Origin: an uncultured Spirochaetota bacterium | Lineage (GTDB): Bacteria > Spirochaetota > Brachyspiria > Brachyspirales > Brachyspiraceae | Direction: 5' to 3' | Length of the DNA stretch: 64,000 bases | Assembly (NCBI GenBank): GCA_944390575.1 | Contig: CALXQJ010000002.1 | Span: 62,001-126,000, forward strand | Notes under the pieces: model-generated | The model's database searches: none | Told to the model about the DNA's origin: nothing | What the model saw: the letters and a program-made list of their open reading frames with translations, nothing else | Position numbers and translations under genes: made by a program | In this document: positions 63,896 to 64,000 of the stretch, piece by piece | How positions within the stretch are numbered: position 1 is the stretch's first letter | Layout of the letters: each line of letters starts with the position of its first letter

Positions 63896-64000
63896 TATTG
63901 AATATTCCTATGATTATTATTTTTTATAAAATATGAATTTTTATTCTTTATTTTTTTATAATTTTTAGTATATTATTTCAATAAAAATTTTATAGGTTAT

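Noticed and set aside
1-64000. tRNA, rRNA, CRISPR arrays, insertion sequences or prophage
   Set aside because: No GC-rich clover-leaf segments, spaced repeats, transposase or phage genes were seen. The only recombinase is the housekeeping Xer type.

Overview
The window is a very AT-rich (roughly 25-30% GC by eye), densely packed bacterial chromosome segment. It is most consistent with a spirochaete, probably Brachyspira. Evidence: the block fliK-flgD-flgE-flbD-motA-motB in spirochaetal order; a FlgE carrying the Lys/Cys pair used for the spirochaete lysinoalanine hook cross-link; many Cys lipoproteins with relaxed lipoboxes; outer-membrane beta-barrel proteins; and an anaerobic redox set (Rnf). 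I see no rRNA, tRNA, CRISPR array, insertion sequence or prophage. The species is inferred, not shown.

Layout. 1-5 kb: a DUF438/hemerythrin-type protein cut by the left edge, Lon protease, and an unusually short TonB-receptor-like barrel. 5-12.7 kb: lipoprotein-like gene, divergent HD-GYP-like protein, fmt, a PASTA membrane protein, a methyltransferase, FapA, and convergent galK. 12.7-19.7 kb: a 50-aa Cys-rich membrane protein, a probable small RNA, a purine permease, a very large membrane protein whose 5' end is a (CAAGA)13 tract and is out of frame here, apt, a lipoprotein and an aldo/keto reductase. 19.8-27.3 kb: lemA, then the flagellar hook/motor cluster, ending in an RNA methyltransferase rather than fliL. 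27.3-32.7 kb: a zinc-uptake locus (His/Cys membrane protein, znuA, znuC, znuB, lipoprotein), then a TPP riboswitch ahead of an OppA-type lipoprotein. 32.7-39.5 kb: methyltransferase/galM operon, ftsY-aroA, a dolichol-phosphate-type glycosyltransferase, an RlmD-like methyltransferase and an OM barrel.

39.6-47.2 kb is one long rightward run: ABC-2 exporter with a DUF4340 protein, pgsA, an Obg GTPase fused to a radical-SAM domain, cheW, rbfA, a DHH phosphoesterase and rnhA. 47.2-52.8 kb is leftward: Xer recombinase, murC, murG, ftsW and an OM barrel. 53-56.9 kb: an MBL hydrolase, mlaE-dnaB-rplI, and rpmE. 57-60.7 kb: a second OppA lipoprotein, a UbiB-family kinase and a phasin-like protein. 60.7-64 kb: mscL with a zinc ribbon, rnfE-rnfA-rnfB, and a small helical protein.

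Most interesting points: (1) a candidate phase-variable surface-modification gene (14.7-17.3 kb) whose start codon, pentanucleotide tract and ~260 N-terminal codons are missed if only the longest ATG ORF is called; (2) an Obg-radical SAM fusion; (3) a TPP riboswitch controlling a family-5 solute-binding protein; (4) a shared flagellar promoter motif at fliK and flgE; (5) a probable small RNA at about 12.95-13.05 kb. Many promoters fit TTGACA-17-TATAAT closely and are listed separately. Start codons were adjusted where a ribosome binding site or the protein family clearly favours a different codon.
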